Source of the DNA: Mastigamoeba balamuthi
Taxonomy: Eukaryota > Evosea > Mastigamoebida > Mastigamoebidae
Direction: 5' to 3'
Length of the DNA stretch: 64,000 nt
Assembly (NCBI GenBank): GCA_902651635.1
Contig: CACRSC010000019.1
Span: forward strand, 186,001 to 250,000
Shown: in pieces, positions 22,105-34,786 of the stretch
How positions within the stretch are numbered: position 1 is the first letter of the stretch
Layout: each line of letters begins with the position of its first letter
The notes under the pieces: model-generated
Databases searched by the model: none
Told to the model about the DNA's origin: nothing
What the model saw: the letters and a program-made list of their open reading frames with translations, nothing else
Position numbers and translations under genes: made by a program

Positions 22105-23961
22105 TCAGAGGAGGGAGTAGCGCTGGTGGACAGACGTGAGGGCGGCCGCGAGCCGCGGGGACCAGCGGCCGGAGAGGGAGATGCGGTGGAGGGCCTCAAG
22201 GACCTCGCGGTGGTTGGACTGCGCCAGCAGCGAGCGCGTCAGGCGCTGGGCCGCCGCGCTGACCTCGTCGCACCCGGACGCCACGAGCCCGGCCACCGCG
22301 ACAGCCGCCCGCGTGCTGAAGACCTCCGAGGAGAGCGCCCCGCTGTCACACGCGTGCTGCATGCGCGCGAGGAGAGACAGCCTGGGGGCCTTGGTGGTGA
22401 GCTGTAGGGGTTCCCGAGTGCGAGTGCGGCGGCTCACGCTGTGTTCCTGTTGCACGTGTGAGGTCTCAGCCCCGCGCTGATGGCGTCCAGCGCCTCGCGC
22501 AGCAGTGCGTGGTCGTAGCGCTCCAGCAGCTGCACGACCTCGGCGACAACAGCCCCGTCGCCCACCTCGTCCAGCTTGGCTCTGGAGACCAGCTGGCCGG
22601 CCTCAGTAACGATGAGTCTCGAGTTCGCATACCCGAATGAACACGCGGAGCTGCGGTCCTGGGACAGGGACTCCTAGCGCGCGCAGGACGCGGACGAGCT
22701 TGCATAGGAGAAGAGGGTCCAGCAGGCCGTCGACACTATCCCCCAACAGCCGGGCGCACTTGCCCAGTGTTGCGCCCTGGACGCGCCTCTTCTGCTCGGG
22801 CAGCAGCACGTCGTGGTAGGGGCTCTCCAGCAGAGCCACGAGGAATGTGGCTGCCGCGGACAGCAGCGAGTCGTTGCCGAGGCTCCGGAGAACAATACTC
22901 GCGACCCGAGACAGGAAGCAGCGGACGTCCTCCTCGGTGGCCCGCGTGTTGACACCTTGGATGACGCGGACGCTCGCCACGATGGCCTTCTTGGCGACGG
23001 CATCGCAACGGCCCTCGAACAGGCCCGCATCGCCGGCACTCCCCCAGAAGCGCGGGGGCATGTACTCGAGGAGGCTCTGCGAACAGAAGACCGAGGCTGC
23101 GGCGAGAGAGGCCTCCACGATGAGCGGCTCCCTGTCGTACACGTCTCTTGATCCTCGGACGCGGGGTCAGCAATAGAGCGAGGGCTTCTTGTGGTGGCGG
23201 GCTCACCTGCACAAAGTGCCGGCCGTCAGGATGGCGATCTCGTCGCCCTCTTCGATGAGCAGCGAGGCGCAGCCGTAGATGGCAGGCCTCGCCCTGAGGG
23301 GGACAGGGAGGACGAGGCAGTGGATAGCCGCCATCTTGGCTCTGCCCCCCGGGCTGTACCCGCACGACCGCAGCACCTGCGCCTCCGGAGAGTCAGTCGC
23401 AGATGTGGGAGCTGGTTGGCGAACCGCAGCCGTCGCCAGGGCTCGAATCCTGCCCGTGTCGGTCTGCGGCTCCTCTCCGCAGAGGCTCTGCACAACGGCC
23501 GAAACCTGCGCTGACGTTGGGTACGCTTCTCTCCGAATGGGAGCGCGCAGTGCACGTACCTGCTCGCAGTCGTACAGGATCGAGAGGGCAGCGTCCTCTG
23601 CGCCGAAGGTGCCCCAGCGCAGGGTGTTGCGGACGCGGAGCTTCCAGTCGCGGGGCTCGGGGGTCTCAGTGGCCCAAGGGACGTCGCAGAGGCCGAGACG
23701 GGAGCGCCAGACGTGCTGGCGGCCTCGCAGGAAGGCGCGGAACCAGCGACTCACGCGGCACAGCGCGAACAGGTCCCGCGTGCCAACCAGCCGCAGTACG
23801 AGCTCCAGGGCCGGCCGCCACGCATCGTCCATTTCTCCCTCCCGATCTAGCTTTCGGTTTTTTCGGGTTTTGATGGCGAAAAAATGATCGAGATCTGTTG
23901 CGTCACTGCTCGTGGACAGGTTGCTGCGCCTCACCTGGTCCACGGCGAGCACGTGTTCCAT
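22105..23961 (-). CDS. F-box protein with armadillo/HEAT-like repeats
   Basis: Start ATG 23961 (MEHVLAVDQ), then an AT-rich in-frame intron to about 23837. The F-box follows: MDDAWRPALELVLRLVGTRDLFALCRVSRWFRAF...VWRSRLGL. The rest is a chain of helical pairs: AKMAAIHCLVLPVPLRARPAIYGCASLLIEEGD, REPLIVEASLAAASVFC, SLLSAAATFLVALLESPYHDVLL, LARMQHACDSGALSSEVFSTRAAVAVAGLVASG, EVLEALHRISLSGRW (abridged). These look like ARM/HEAT repeats. An F-box would bind Skp1 in an SCF ubiquitin ligase, with the repeats as substrate receptor. About five introns, two in-frame; boundaries are approximate. Substrate unknown. Confidence 0.65.
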
Positions 23962-24105
23962 TCGCGACCGCTGCGCTAGGCCCGTTAGTACAGCAACAAG
24001 GGAGCCTGAAAACTCGACGGAGAGCCGTCCAGGGAGTCTTGGATTGCGTTAACATGCAACAGCTCTAGTGTTGCTCCGAGTCATTCCGTTCGAAGCCGTC
24101 GGGGG

Positions 24106-27100
24106 CTACACCTCAAGGGCAGTGGAGGCCCCGCTGATCCTCGAGCGCGCCTGTGGCCTGAGCGGGGTGATGCAGTTGATCTCGCCCAGCCTGGCCAGCC
24201 GCTCGAACCTCTCGTCGTTGCCGTCTGCGCTGACGACCTCCTTCACCACGTCCGCCGGCGTCACGGGGCCGCTGCGGGGCGTCCGCTTCATGGGCGACCC
24301 CGCGTCGAGCAGCCCCAGCGCGCCCGACCGCCTGCGCGCTGGCGTCGACAGCCGCGAGACCGCAGCCGCCGACTTCACTGCGCTGCTCGCCTGCTCGATG
24401 ATCGCCGCAGCCGCCTGCGCAGCCGCCTTGTTGTTCGGGTCCTTGAGCGCGCTGGCCACCACGATGGCCACCGCCTCTGCTCGTGTGACGTTGCCCGGAG
24501 TCGTGGCGCCCGCGCTCGGGGCTTCTGGCTCCTCCTCTTCCCGGGCACGCGGCTCGGGCGTCGATGGGAACTTGTGCCCACATATCTCGGCGAGCAGGTC
24601 CTCTCTGGCAGACCTGCGCGGCTCGCCGGCGTGCGCGCGGCCCTTGGGAGCCTTGCGCAGCGTGACGCGCGCCTCGCGCAGCAGCTGGTCGCGCTCGCGC
24701 AGAGCGAGCTTGTCGTCGACGGCCCTGACGATGGCCGCGAACTGCTGGACGCTGAGCAGCAGCGCCAGGCGCAGGTGGTCGCGCTGCACGCGGGCCGCGA
24801 GGTGCTGGCGCTTGGACTCGGGCACGGGCACGTGCGCCCACGCCTGCTCGATGGCCTTCCGGAGCTGCGCGGTCTCTGGGGGCTCCGCCCTGCTGTCGCC
24901 CAGCGACCGCACGTGCCCGTCGATCTCCGCGAGCCGGCAGACGCACGCGAGCAGCCGCTGCTCCACCGAGTCGGCGAACGCGCACATCGCGGCGCGGTAG
25001 CGCTGCTCCGAGGCGTCTGTGCACGCGGCGGCGGTCCTGGCGCTCTTGTAGAGGCACTCGAGCGCCTGCGGGAAGACCATCTCGAGGCGCTTGAGCGACT
25101 CGACGGCCGCGCCGACCCGCTCGCCGACCTCGCGCGCGTACGGCACGATGTCGGGCTCGCTCTGCCGCCACACGCCCACCAGCCACTCTCCCAGCGTCCT
25201 GCACTCCTCCGTCGGCCTCTGCAGCCTCGTGCTGACAATCTGTGGGCGCGAGTCCCGTCAGCGGGGTTGTTTTACACGGGCAAAACGCGGTGGGAAGAAG
25301 AGGTGTCGCGGCGCGGGCCTCTGGGAGAGTGGAGAGGGCGAGGCCGGCGGTGCGCTCCCAGGCGGTGCCCGTGCCGACCTCGCGGACGATGCGGACGAGG
25401 TAGCCCACGGCCTTGCGGAACGCCGGGGCCGAGAGCATCTCGAGCGCGTCGACGACGGCCGCGGCGTCGGAGTCGGCCGTCTCGAAGAGGCCCATCGCCA
25501 CCGCGCGCATTGCGATGCCCTCGAGCTTCTGCCGCACGCGCGGGATCTGGTAGAGCTCGTAGAGGAAGCGCTCGGGCCGGCTGAACGCGCTCTTGGGCTC
25601 GAACTCGCGCATGCGGCGCTCCTCGGCGTCGGCGTCGCCGCCGTCGCCCTTGGAGGCCCGCGAGCACATCAGGTCGGCCAGGCGCTCGAACATCTCGGCG
25701 TCCTCAGCGCGCGTGCACGCCGGAGGGTCCAGCAGCGCGTCGCGCAGCGCCGTGGTCTCGATCTTGTTCTTGCGCAGGAACATGTCGACGTTCTGGCGCC
25801 GCTGCTGGGCCAGGCAGTACACAATCTCCACGCGCTTCTCCTTGGCCTGCGCGGGCCCTGCCGACCGCTGCGTGAAGAGCTCGCGCAGAGCCTCGCCGTC
25901 GACAGCGGCCACGTCGGCGTCGGCGTCGGCGTAGACGGTCCTGCGCGCCTCGTCGGGCGTCAGCCGCTCGACTTTGATCGGCACGACTTTGGACTTTGCC
26001 AGCGCCTTCTTGGGCAGCGGCGGCGGCATCCCGAGCATCGGGGGCGGCGGCGGGAGCGGCGGCAGCGGGGGCGGGGCCCCTGTGGCGCCCTCGGGAGCTA
26101 CCTCCTCGACCTGGGGCCGGATGCCGAGGACGTCGTCGACGACACGGAGGAAGGAGGGCGGGATGTCCTCGACGACCTTCCTGGGCCGCTTGTTGTCGTC
26201 GTCCGCGGAGTCGAGGTTCTCGTTGGGCTCGGACGCCTCGGGCTTGCGGGCCCCGGGGCTGCTGCCGCACAGCGGGCAGATGCCCTTCTTGTCGAGCACG
26301 GTCTTGCGCGAGGGGTGGCCGGCCTCGGGGTTCGACGACGGCAGTCCTGCGGTCCCAGTGAGGGCGGAGCCCAAGTCGCCCTCAAAGTCCGTCTGCGTCG
26401 ATTCGCTATTGACCGCCACCTTTGCCCGGCGGACGCAGGAGCTACTCGGCCTGCTGGGCCTCCTCACGGAGAGGTGCCGGTTCACGTCGTGCATCCTGCG
26501 GGAATCGTTGAGCCGATTCTGCGGGGTACGAGAGTGCGGCGCACTTTGTCGAGAACTCGGGTGTCTGAGACATCGACCTCAGAAACGTATGGAGGTCGTC
26601 CATGGCCATTGCTGCCTGGGCTCTGAATGCGAACACGCATGAGTAAATGATGCGGGCTTATCTCAATTGGAGGCAAAAAACGCACTTGACCATAACTGCT
26701 CGGAAGAGTTCCAAGATTTGTGTCTCGATTTCGCTCTGGGAATGTGCGAGGGACTGAGCAGGCCAGCAGCGAGAAGGGGGCCCTGGGGGAGCGCACCGAG
26801 CTCATGTCCTTTGTAGCAGACTCGATAATCTTCTTGACAATCGCCAGGACCTCTGCGGACGTGTTTGGCGGTATGATCTCCTGTAGCGGGTGCCAACCGC
26901 GAGGACGTGTGAGGCGGCTTGGCACTGCCGTGGCACCCAAGGCGTACCTCGAGCTTGATCAGATCCACCCCGTTGTGGACAAAGTGCTCTCTGACGGCAC
27001 TGCGCGATTCCTGGTTGCCCTGGCATTCGATGAGCGTGTAGATGAAGTGCAGACACGAGAGCTGGCGGGCGGCCGGACGTCAGCAACAAGAGAAATGCGA

Positions 27101-28825
27101 CTGGCCGCGCACTCGGCTGATCTCGGTGCCGGACGAGATGATGTCGTCGAGGAGGCCGTGGACCTTGAGGGTCAGCTCGTTCAGCAGCGCGACGGTGAAC
27201 TCCTTCTTGTAGTCGTCTTCACTCCTGCGCAGGACCGTCTCCCTCTCGTGAGGCACAGCGCGGCACCAGCCGTATCGCAGCGCACCCGCAGAGCGCGTCG
27301 ACGGTCGTCAGGAAGACGAACAGCCAGTTGAAGATGAGGTGCACGCGCTCGCGCGGGAGGAACGGCAGCGCGCGGACCAGGTACGCGAAGTTGGTGTTGG
27401 CGTCGCGGACGAGCGACTCGACGACAGACGACGCGGCCAGCAGCGGCTCGAGCACATCGACGACGCCCTTGATCAGCACCGAGTCGCAGAGCTCTGCGCG
27501 CTGCGAGGACTCGGCCTTGTAGCAGTAGTACCCCAGCACGTCGAGCAGCGTGTTGACGCCTTGCATCTCGGCGAACTGCTCGGGGCTCGCGGCGACGAAC
27601 TCGGCGACGCGCTGCAGGTCCGAGGGGCGCATCTCCCACGAGGCCTTGAGCTGCCCCAGCAGCTCCTCGATGCCGGCCTTGGGGCAGGCCTCCGCGCTCT
27701 GGTCCTCCTGCTGAGGGCGCTTGGCCTTGCGGGGAGCGGTGACGGCCGAGCTATACGGCAGCAGCACCGCGGGCGCTGCAGCTGCCCTCAGCCGTCCGAA
27801 GAATCCCGAGGCGATCGACGGGCGGGGCTCCTCCTTGGCCTCGGCCTGGGGTGGCTCAGCGGCCTTCTGAGGGACTCCTTGCTGTTGCTGTTGCTGATGT
27901 TGCAGCTGCAGCTGCCGCCGAGCATGGCCAGCATTCGGAGCAGTGGTTGGCGTGGGTCCGAGCTGTCCGAAGGGCCGAGGGGGCTGTGTGGGAACGCGGA
28001 ACCGGGGACGAGCTGAGAGAGCGCACATAGATCCAGTCGGCCCCCGACTTGACCTCGTCGGCAATCCATGTCACTGGGTGGCCCAGTGAGAACAGAACTG
28101 CCTGGCGGTGGTCCAGAGAGGGAGAAGGTGTTCGCACAGACGTCGGTCTCGACGGCAACCTCGATGGTGGCAGCGACGTACCCGACTATGGAGCCCGTCT
28201 TGGAGCAGATGACGGGCATCAGGTCCTCTCCCGCTGGCTTCAAGAACACCTCACTGGTGAAGGGAGGGCACCCCAGAGTGCCGTACGTCAGTACCCGCTT
28301 GGAGCTTGGGTGGGCCAGCGTTGACGCTGGGCGAGGGGGATGGCTGCGAACGGGACGCGTATGTGCACGGATCCGATCTTTGTCTGGTAGAATGTGCTCT
28401 TCTTCCACATCTGGAAGCTCAGCGACGCGGTCAACGGCAGGTCTCTGCGCCCAGAGCCGCTCAGATCCGAGGGAAACGCGCTGCTGGGCAGGGGGCATCT
28501 CCGCACGCTATGGTGTTCTCTCTGAGCCATCCGACGTGCTTCCCGTCCTTCTTCTCGAGTATCACGAAGCTGGCCGAGAGGGCGAACGGAGGGGGGGGGG
28601 GGGGGGTCCAGTCAGGCGCGCAGAGGAGGTGGCAGCGGCAGCAGAAGCGGCCAGGCCCTGGCCCAGGGCGTCGCACGTGTCAGACTTGAAGCGGCGAGAG
28701 AAGCCCAGGGTGCGCTCCTTGGCGTGCACGATCGTCTGCACAATCACCTCGTCGCTGTCGACGTACAGCTCGCACTTGCCCACTGCAGGGGAATCGTCGC
28801 GATGACGTGGCCCATGTCGCGTCAT
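24106..28825 (-). CDS. Formin-like protein (GBD/FH3, FH1, divergent FH2)
   Basis: One long gene read from about ten minus-strand exons; the start is ATG 28825 (MTRHGPRHRDDSPAVG). The N-terminal ~250 residues have a beta-rich part (KCELYVDSDEVIVQTIV; FTSEVFLKPAGEDLMPVICSKTG), possibly C2-like. Then comes a Gln stretch and an all-helical region resembling the formin GBD/FH3 (VAEFVAASPEQFAEMQGVNTLLDVLGYYCY; IFNWLFVFLTTVDAL; FTVALLNELTLKVHGLLDDIISSG). FH1 is PPPLPPLPPPPPMLG. FH2-like sequence follows (VEIVYCLAQQRRQNVDMFLRKNKI; FLYELYQIPRVRQKLEGIAM; FRKAVGYLVRIVREVG). The stretch that normally holds the LLKL/DTK...TLLH segment is not evident, so FH2 is divergent or an exon is missed. FH2 dimers nucleate and elongate actin filaments. 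A run of 16 G (28591-28606) lies in an intron. Confidence 0.6.
28591..28606. repeat. Homopolymer run of 16 G
   Basis: Within an intron of the formin-like gene. Similar C runs occur at 961-974, 29720-29733 and 47196-47214, all non-coding or intronic. Confidence 0.9.
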
Positions 28826-29535
28826 AAAAGGGGGAAAAGCGACCCCCGCAGAGGCGCGAAGGGGCAAACGTGGCGGGTGACGCACGGGTGAGGCTGACGC
28901 GGGCTGTCATGGAGGGCGAGTGTGGGGACAGCGTGGGGGAGGGCTGGCTGGGGGCGTGGGGGCCAGCGGGGCCCTCGCTGCTCTGTGTTTCCCGCCCGCA
29001 GGGATCGCTCATCGAACGGGGTCTCGATCTCTCAACCCGTGAATCGCCTCAGAATCTTCTACACAATAATATCTTGTCAATACCTTTTCTGGGAGGTGCA
29101 CACTGCATACCATTGCTGGGCGATGCTACTCACTAATGTGATCAATCGGAAGCCCTTGGATGCCTCATTCTTCGTGGCACGATTGGCGAGAATTGCTGGT
29201 TTGGGGTTCGAATTGGGTTCCCAGGAGAAGCAAGTCAACTAGATTTCGACTCGATGAATTCGAGGATTTCTGCCAACACTGTTGTGCGGGGTTCAGCGGG
29301 GGTGCCATTATCCGAACTGCGTGGGCGGGGAATTCGATTTCGCACGCGATATTTGGGCACCGTTGTGGGATCTCGATATTTCTACCCGACTACCAGGCTA
29401 CACACCCGCTCCCCGCACGGAGTGCAACGTGCCCCACCGCGCTTCGCGGCATCTGCGTTGGGACAGCGGTATCCAGAGCCGCGCGTGACCCGGCCGCAGA
29501 TCCAGTGACGGCGTGCCACCGCCCGCGACCGCACC
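28826..29535. promoter_or_regulatory. Divergent promoter region of formin-like and ARF-GEF genes
   Basis: 710 bp between divergent starts. AT-rich from about 29030 to 29390, with aatatctt (29068-29075), gatattt (29348-29354) and gatattt (29375-29381), copies of the window-wide motif. No ORF is supported. Confidence 0.45.
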
Positions 29536-32378
29536 ATGGCGTCAATCGCTGCCGAGGACCTCGAGGAGGAAATGGCGCAGCTGTGCGCCCTGCCTGACGG
29601 ACAACTGCTCGCCGCCGAAAACCTCTTCAACCGCTCCGACATCGACAAGTCCCGGCTCGGAGAGGTGCGCTGGGATCGGGCCGGGTTTTGCCTCCCTGCC
29701 TTGTGGGCTAAGTGTTGCGCCCCCCCCCCCCCCTCTCTTGTGCCCCGCTGCAGTACTTGGGCAAGAACAAGCCCACCAACAAGCGCGTCCTCGAGGCGTT
29801 CTGCTCGCTGTTCGACTTCAGCCAGCTCGAGCTCGACGCCGCCCTGCGCGTCTTCCTGCGCAAGTTCCGCCTGCCGGGCGAGGCGCAGGTCACCACACGC
29901 CCCCCCAAGAACCTCTTTTTTTTATTCGTGTGTGGTCCTCGGCGGTGGGGAGGGTGGTCGTTCTGATTTCGCCCGGGCAGATCATCGACAGGTTCATGAG
30001 CGCCTTCGCGCAGGCGTACCACTCGGGGGGCGGCGGGCGCGGGACGCTGGCGACGGCCGACACGGCGTACGTGCTGGCGTTCAGCGTCATCATGCTCAAC
30101 ACGGACCTCCACAACCCGCGGGTCAAGAACAAGATGAGCAAGGCCCAGTTCGTGAAGAACAACAGGGGCATCAACGAGGGCGCGGACCTCCCTCAGGTGT
30201 GCGCGGGGCCGCTCAGATAGATTCCCTCCTTTGCTGTGGGGGAGGGAAGGGGGGGGGAGAGAATCACGTTCAAAAATGCCTGCGCTTGGATTCCTGTCAA
30301 TTCGAGAAACCAGAACGCATGGGGGGCAGAGTGCGCAGCGACTGACTGGCGCGAGCACAGGAGTTCCTGGAGGCCATCTACGACCGCATCGAGGCGGAGG
30401 AGATCACCATGGACGTCGACACGGGCGAGAAGAACGGGTGGCTGACGAAGCAGGGCGGGCGGATCAAGACGTGGCGCAGGCGCTGGTTCGTGCTCAAGGG
30501 CAACAGCCTGTCGTACTTCCGGACGCCCCAGGACCACGAGCCCCTGGGGGTCATCATCCGTACGTATGCCCCCTACAGAGCATTTCCCCCCAAGTGAATC
30601 TGCGGGCCCCCATACTGAATCTATCTACACGTCATCTCCGTCGGTGGAAACGAACAGTCCGAAACCTCAGCGTGGGCCGATGCGCGCAGCCCCGGACGCT
30701 GGTCCTGCGGCAGCTGCCCTGCCTCAAGGGCGCGTCTGCGGAGACGCCCAGGTCGCCGACGAGCCGCGGCAAGCTGATCGAGTCGAAGAAGAAGGCCGGG
30801 CAGGCGCACCACAAGATGTACCTGCTCATGGCAGACACGCAGGACGAGATGCTCTCGTGGTGCTCGGCCATCGGCGACGCCCTGCAGCCCAGCCTGGCGC
30901 TGCTGATGACGCTGCAGAGCGCCGCTGTCGCCGAGCAGCAGCAGCAGGCCGCCCACTGCGGCTCGCCGCAGCACCTGCAGTCGATCTCGCGCTCGGCGAG
31001 CCTGCCGGCGATGCAGCCCGCCGCCGTCGTGCTGGGAGGGGCGCCGGCGCAGGTCTCGGGGCCCCAGAGCCTGAACAGGAGGGAGTCGCTCAACCAGTTC
31101 GGTTCTGTGCGCGTCGTGGACGCGGCCAAGCGCCGCAGGATGCGCGTGCTCATGGGCGTCCTGCAGGACACGTTCCACCCGCCCGAGGGCGCCACCACCG
31201 TGGTCCCCATCGAGCCCGACGTCGTGCTCACCGGCGGCGCCTGGGCGACGCCCACCGGCTCGCCTGCGCCCGCGATCGAGGTCGAGGACGACGGCGAGGG
31301 CGACGAGACCCCGCTGCCGTCGGACTTTGAGCCCTCGAGCGCAGCCGACAGCGAGTACGAGTCGGCAGAGGGCTGCGAGTCGCCCAACGCCAAGCAGGAG
31401 AAGCTCTCGGCCCCCTCCGAGCCCGTGCCGCCTGTCGCGGCGTCTGCAGAGCGCCCGAGCGAGCCGCGGCCACTGCCGCCCTCCGCCGCGGCGCTTGCGC
31501 TCGCGCTCTCCCAGGGACCCCCGGAGGACCTCAGCGCCAAAGCCGCGGCACCAGCGGCCGCCCCTGCTGAGCCCCCGCCGCCGCCACCGGAGCCGCAGGA
31601 GAAGCCACCGGCTGCGGCCCCCGCTGCGTCGCCAGTGAGTGCCGCCGCCGTGGAAGACGGGATCACACAGGAAGGCAAGGCCGCTGCGGCCGCCGCGGAG
31701 GCCGAGGCAGCCGCGGCGATGATGCGAGAGGCAGCGGGCGAGGGGTCCGATGAGGAGTCGGCCTCCGAGGAGGAGGAGGAGCCCGAGATCATGGCCTGCT
31801 GCCCGCCGGGCGAGATGTCGCCGCCGAGCCAGAGCCCCACAGCCGAGTCCGCGCCCGGCGAGCAGGGCAACCAGTCCTCAATGTCGTCGCCGCCGCCGCC
31901 CTCGAGGCCGCCACCTGCCGTGCCCCAGCGGGCGAAGCGTAGGTCGCTGTCTGCCACGAGCGCGTCGTCGCTGGCGTCGTCCCTGGGGTCGTCGCCGGGA
32001 TCGAAGGAGCCGGACGGCGTCACGCCCTTGCACGCCCCGGGCATCCTTACAATGGGGCCGCGGTCTGCCGTCGTGATGGGCCAGCGAATGTCGGCGCTCG
32101 CGGGCATGCAGCGGACCTTGCTGCCCTCGCGGTCAGCCTCGGTGACACACAGACCGCCGCCTGCGGTGCCGTCGAGTGTCGGGCGCCCGAGGCTGCCAGG
32201 GCAGTCGCCGGGAAGCTCGCCTCTGGCCACCCCGTCCCAGCCGTCGCCTCTGTCTGGAAAGCTCAAGACGCCGCCACAGAACGCCCAGGCCGCCCTACAA
32301 CAGCAGCTCCTCGCGCGTGTGTCGGAGAGGGGTAGCCGATCGAACTCGGCCGGCACTGCGGAGCTTGAGACCCCCTAG
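29536..32378 (+). CDS. Cytohesin-like ARF guanine nucleotide exchange factor (Sec7-PH)
   Basis: Activates ARF GTPases at membranes. The Sec7 domain spans the first four exons: LFNRSDIDKSRLGE/YLGKNKPTNKRVLEAF...FLRKFRLPGEAQ/IIDRFMSAFAQAYH, with the catalytic glutamate of the glutamic finger in LPGEAQ, then AYVLAFSVIMLNTDLHNP (motif 2). A PH domain follows: KNGWLTKQGGRIKTWRRRWFVLKGNSLSYF, continuing to AHHKMYLLMADTQDEMLSWCSAIGDAL. Exons 29536-29664, 29754-29888, 29981-30196, 30361-about 30560, then about 30690-32378. The last PH intron is uncertain. The C-terminal ~450 residues are low-complexity Pro/Ser/Ala/Glu. No coiled coil precedes Sec7, unlike animal cytohesins. The PH domain would recruit it to phosphoinositides. 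Confidence 0.88.
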
Positions 32379-32823
32379 TGAACTGCATGCCAGGGGAAGT
32401 TTGTTCTAGAAATAAAACTCATACAGTAGCAGCAGATTAGACCTGCCCCACGCCCTCATGTGCTTCGCAACACCCACCACCTCTCTTCATAACCGCTAAT
32501 ATGCCTGTCCAACAACGGAATCTGTGTTTTCCTTTTTTGTGTGTTTTTGTGGGTGAAATCAGGAGTGAATGGTGGAAAATATGCAAAATGCGGAAGCGGG
32601 GTTGTTTGTCTTGTTTTCGAAAGAACAAGTTGGACAAGCCTATGTAAAAATAGAAAAAGGACTTCGGTCAGAGGGAGGGGGAGAGAAGAAAGACTGTTGT
32701 AAGAAAACGGAGGCGGGGGGAGCAGTCCGGTCGAGGAAGCTCCAAAATTGCCACCCTAGTCGATCAACTCTGGCGAGGTCCTAGCTAATCGTCATATAGT
32801 GCTCCTGCAAAGACAGCCACTCA
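32379..32823. other. Convergent intergenic region
   Basis: About 445 bp between two convergent stops, AT-richer than average, with aataaa at about 32410 (a plausible polyadenylation signal for the ARF-GEF). No gene seen. Confidence 0.5.
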
Positions 32824-34543
32824 TCAGCAACAGCCATCACCCCAGGAGGGCGGAGAGAGGGGCAGAGTGGAGGCGCACGAGAATAAAAAGTCCCTGCCGC
32901 CGAGGTTAGAGACGCGCATGAGCGAGTTCACAGGCCACGACATCTTGATGCCGTTGCAGACCACGACGGGGTGGTACATCTTGTCGAGCGTCAGCACCGC
33001 CGACCCCGTGAAGTGGTCGATGATCGCCTGCAGGCCCTGCAGGCGCGCGTACGACACCTGGCACACCTTCTCCGAGTAGTGCTCCCACTTCTTGCCGTTG
33101 AACTCGGCGTAGAACGGCGCGATGAACTCGGGGCTCACAAAGTTGATGAACGCGTACCCGACGTTGGCGCCGCTCCTCATGTCGATCGGCAGGTAGCAGA
33201 AGTCAAACGCGTTGCTGTGGCTGCGCTCGATCTTGTCCAGCAGCTGGCGCTGCGAGTACTTGTTGGGTATGTTCCTGATCATCAGCGTCGTCCTCTTGTC
33301 CAGCACGCCCCCGTCGGGCCCGAACCTGATCGCGTAGGCCTCCTCCGACGCAGAGGGCACCGGCTGCGACCGCTTGGCAGACGTCCCCTGCTCGCTCTGC
33401 ACCCTCCGCCCGCCGCTGTGGTGCCCCGCCGACGACGACGCCGACCCCGTCGACGACGCCGGCGACGCCGCAGAGGCCCCGCCGCCGATCTTCATGTCCG
33501 AGATCTGCGCCTCGAGCAGCGCGATCTGCGACATGAGGTCGCTGATGCCGCCGCCCGACACCTGCTGCACGCGCGCCAGCAGGTCCCTGCGCACCGCCAG
33601 GTCCCTCTGCATCCTGTGTATCTCCCGCGAGCGGCCGCCCGACGACAGAGACGCGGCGGACTCGGCCAGCGGCAGCCCGGACCCGACGCTGAGCCCCGCG
33701 GCCGGCGGCGCCACGCGGAAGAACGGCGACGACACGGGCAGCGCGCCCTCCGAGTGCGGGCACGAGAACGGCGCCGGCGGGCCCGTCAGCACCGGCTGGG
33801 GCGCGCCCACAGACGACGCCTGCCACGAGTGCGGCGCCATGCGCGGCTGCAGGTGCAGCTGGAGCTGCTGCTGTTGCTGCTGCTGCTGCATCTGCATTTG
33901 GTATCTGGTTTTGGGGGTGGGAATCGTGACGTGTTAGTTTCCGATACCACGGAATCTTCTGTTGTTTTCTCCCGCACAAATTCACCGGTGTATCTTTCAT
34001 GCGTGGTTGCACCACGCCGATGACGTGGCGGATAAAAAGAAGAAAATAGGTTTGGGGCACAAAATGAAACTCACTGCTGCGAGGGTCCCGGAGGCGGGCG
34101 GGCGATGGTCGGGTTGAACGGCATGGCCTGCGGGTTCAGGCTCAGCGTGCCGATGGGCTGCTTCCAGTTGACCCCTACACGTACGCACGCACAAGATATC
34201 CCGGCCGGGAAGATATTTTTAGCAAAAAGTTCAAGTGGGCCGGCTGTCCACTGCCGCGCTCCGCTGCGCGCAGGCGACGGCGCGGGGCGGGTGGGGGCGC
34301 ACCCCACAGATCCGGCTGGGTGAAGAGGCTCTGGTCCATCGGGGCGTCGTGTGTGTGGTGATCCGGCGCCGCGCGGGCCGACGTACACACAGATGTGGTG
34401 CTTTTTTTTAAAGCAGTGTTCCAATCCGGGAGATACACAACCGTGACGTGGCAGATATCCCAATTCTCTTTTCTCCCTGTTGGGGGCGAGCTGCTGCCCC
34501 GCGTGGCCCGGTTCGCGCCCTGTACTGCGCCGGGCTGCACCAT
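32824..34543 (-). CDS. Mei2-like RNA-binding protein (C-terminal RRM)
   Basis: The main exon (33904 to 32824) carries a Mei2-type RRM near the C-terminus: LDKRTTLMIRNIPNKYSQRQLLDKI (RNP2), NAFDFCYLPIDMRSGANVGYAFINF (RNP1), then KKWEHYSEKVCQVSYARLQG, the family signature in S. pombe Mei2 and plant AML proteins. In those, the C-terminal RRM binds a meiotic or other RNA. Upstream is poly-Gln/Leu and a helical segment (IHRMQRDLAVRRDLLARVQQV). An earlier exon, ending ...PPPGPSQ at about 34077, joins in phase (CA/A) through a 172-nt intron. The 5' end is unsettled; ATG 34543 is one candidate and more exons may lie between 34150 and 34620. Four agatatc/aaatatc motifs occur here. Confidence 0.85.
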
Positions 34544-34786
34544 GGCCTTCAGGCAGCCGCGACAAATCTTCAGTTTTGCCGCAATTTCACCGAGTTCCTG
34601 TTCGGACACAAGATATCACCGAAATATCCGCCAAGAAAGAGGACCTAAGAATGGAGCGTGGGTGCCGGGTCGCTGCAGTGCCGTCCCTCGACCTCGTCGT
34701 CACGCACGTCGCATCCGCTCTCTCCCTTTCCCACTGCAGTGGGTGCAGTGCATCTGTGCTGATGATGCACGAGCCGCAACAGGGGC

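Noticed and set aside
23440-23460. ggctcgaatcct resembling a tRNA T-loop
   Set aside because: It lies within coding sequence of the F-box/armadillo gene and has no tRNA structure around it.
29200-29225. GGTTCGAATT resembling a tRNA B box
   Set aside because: No matching acceptor stem, A box or cloverleaf could be drawn around it.
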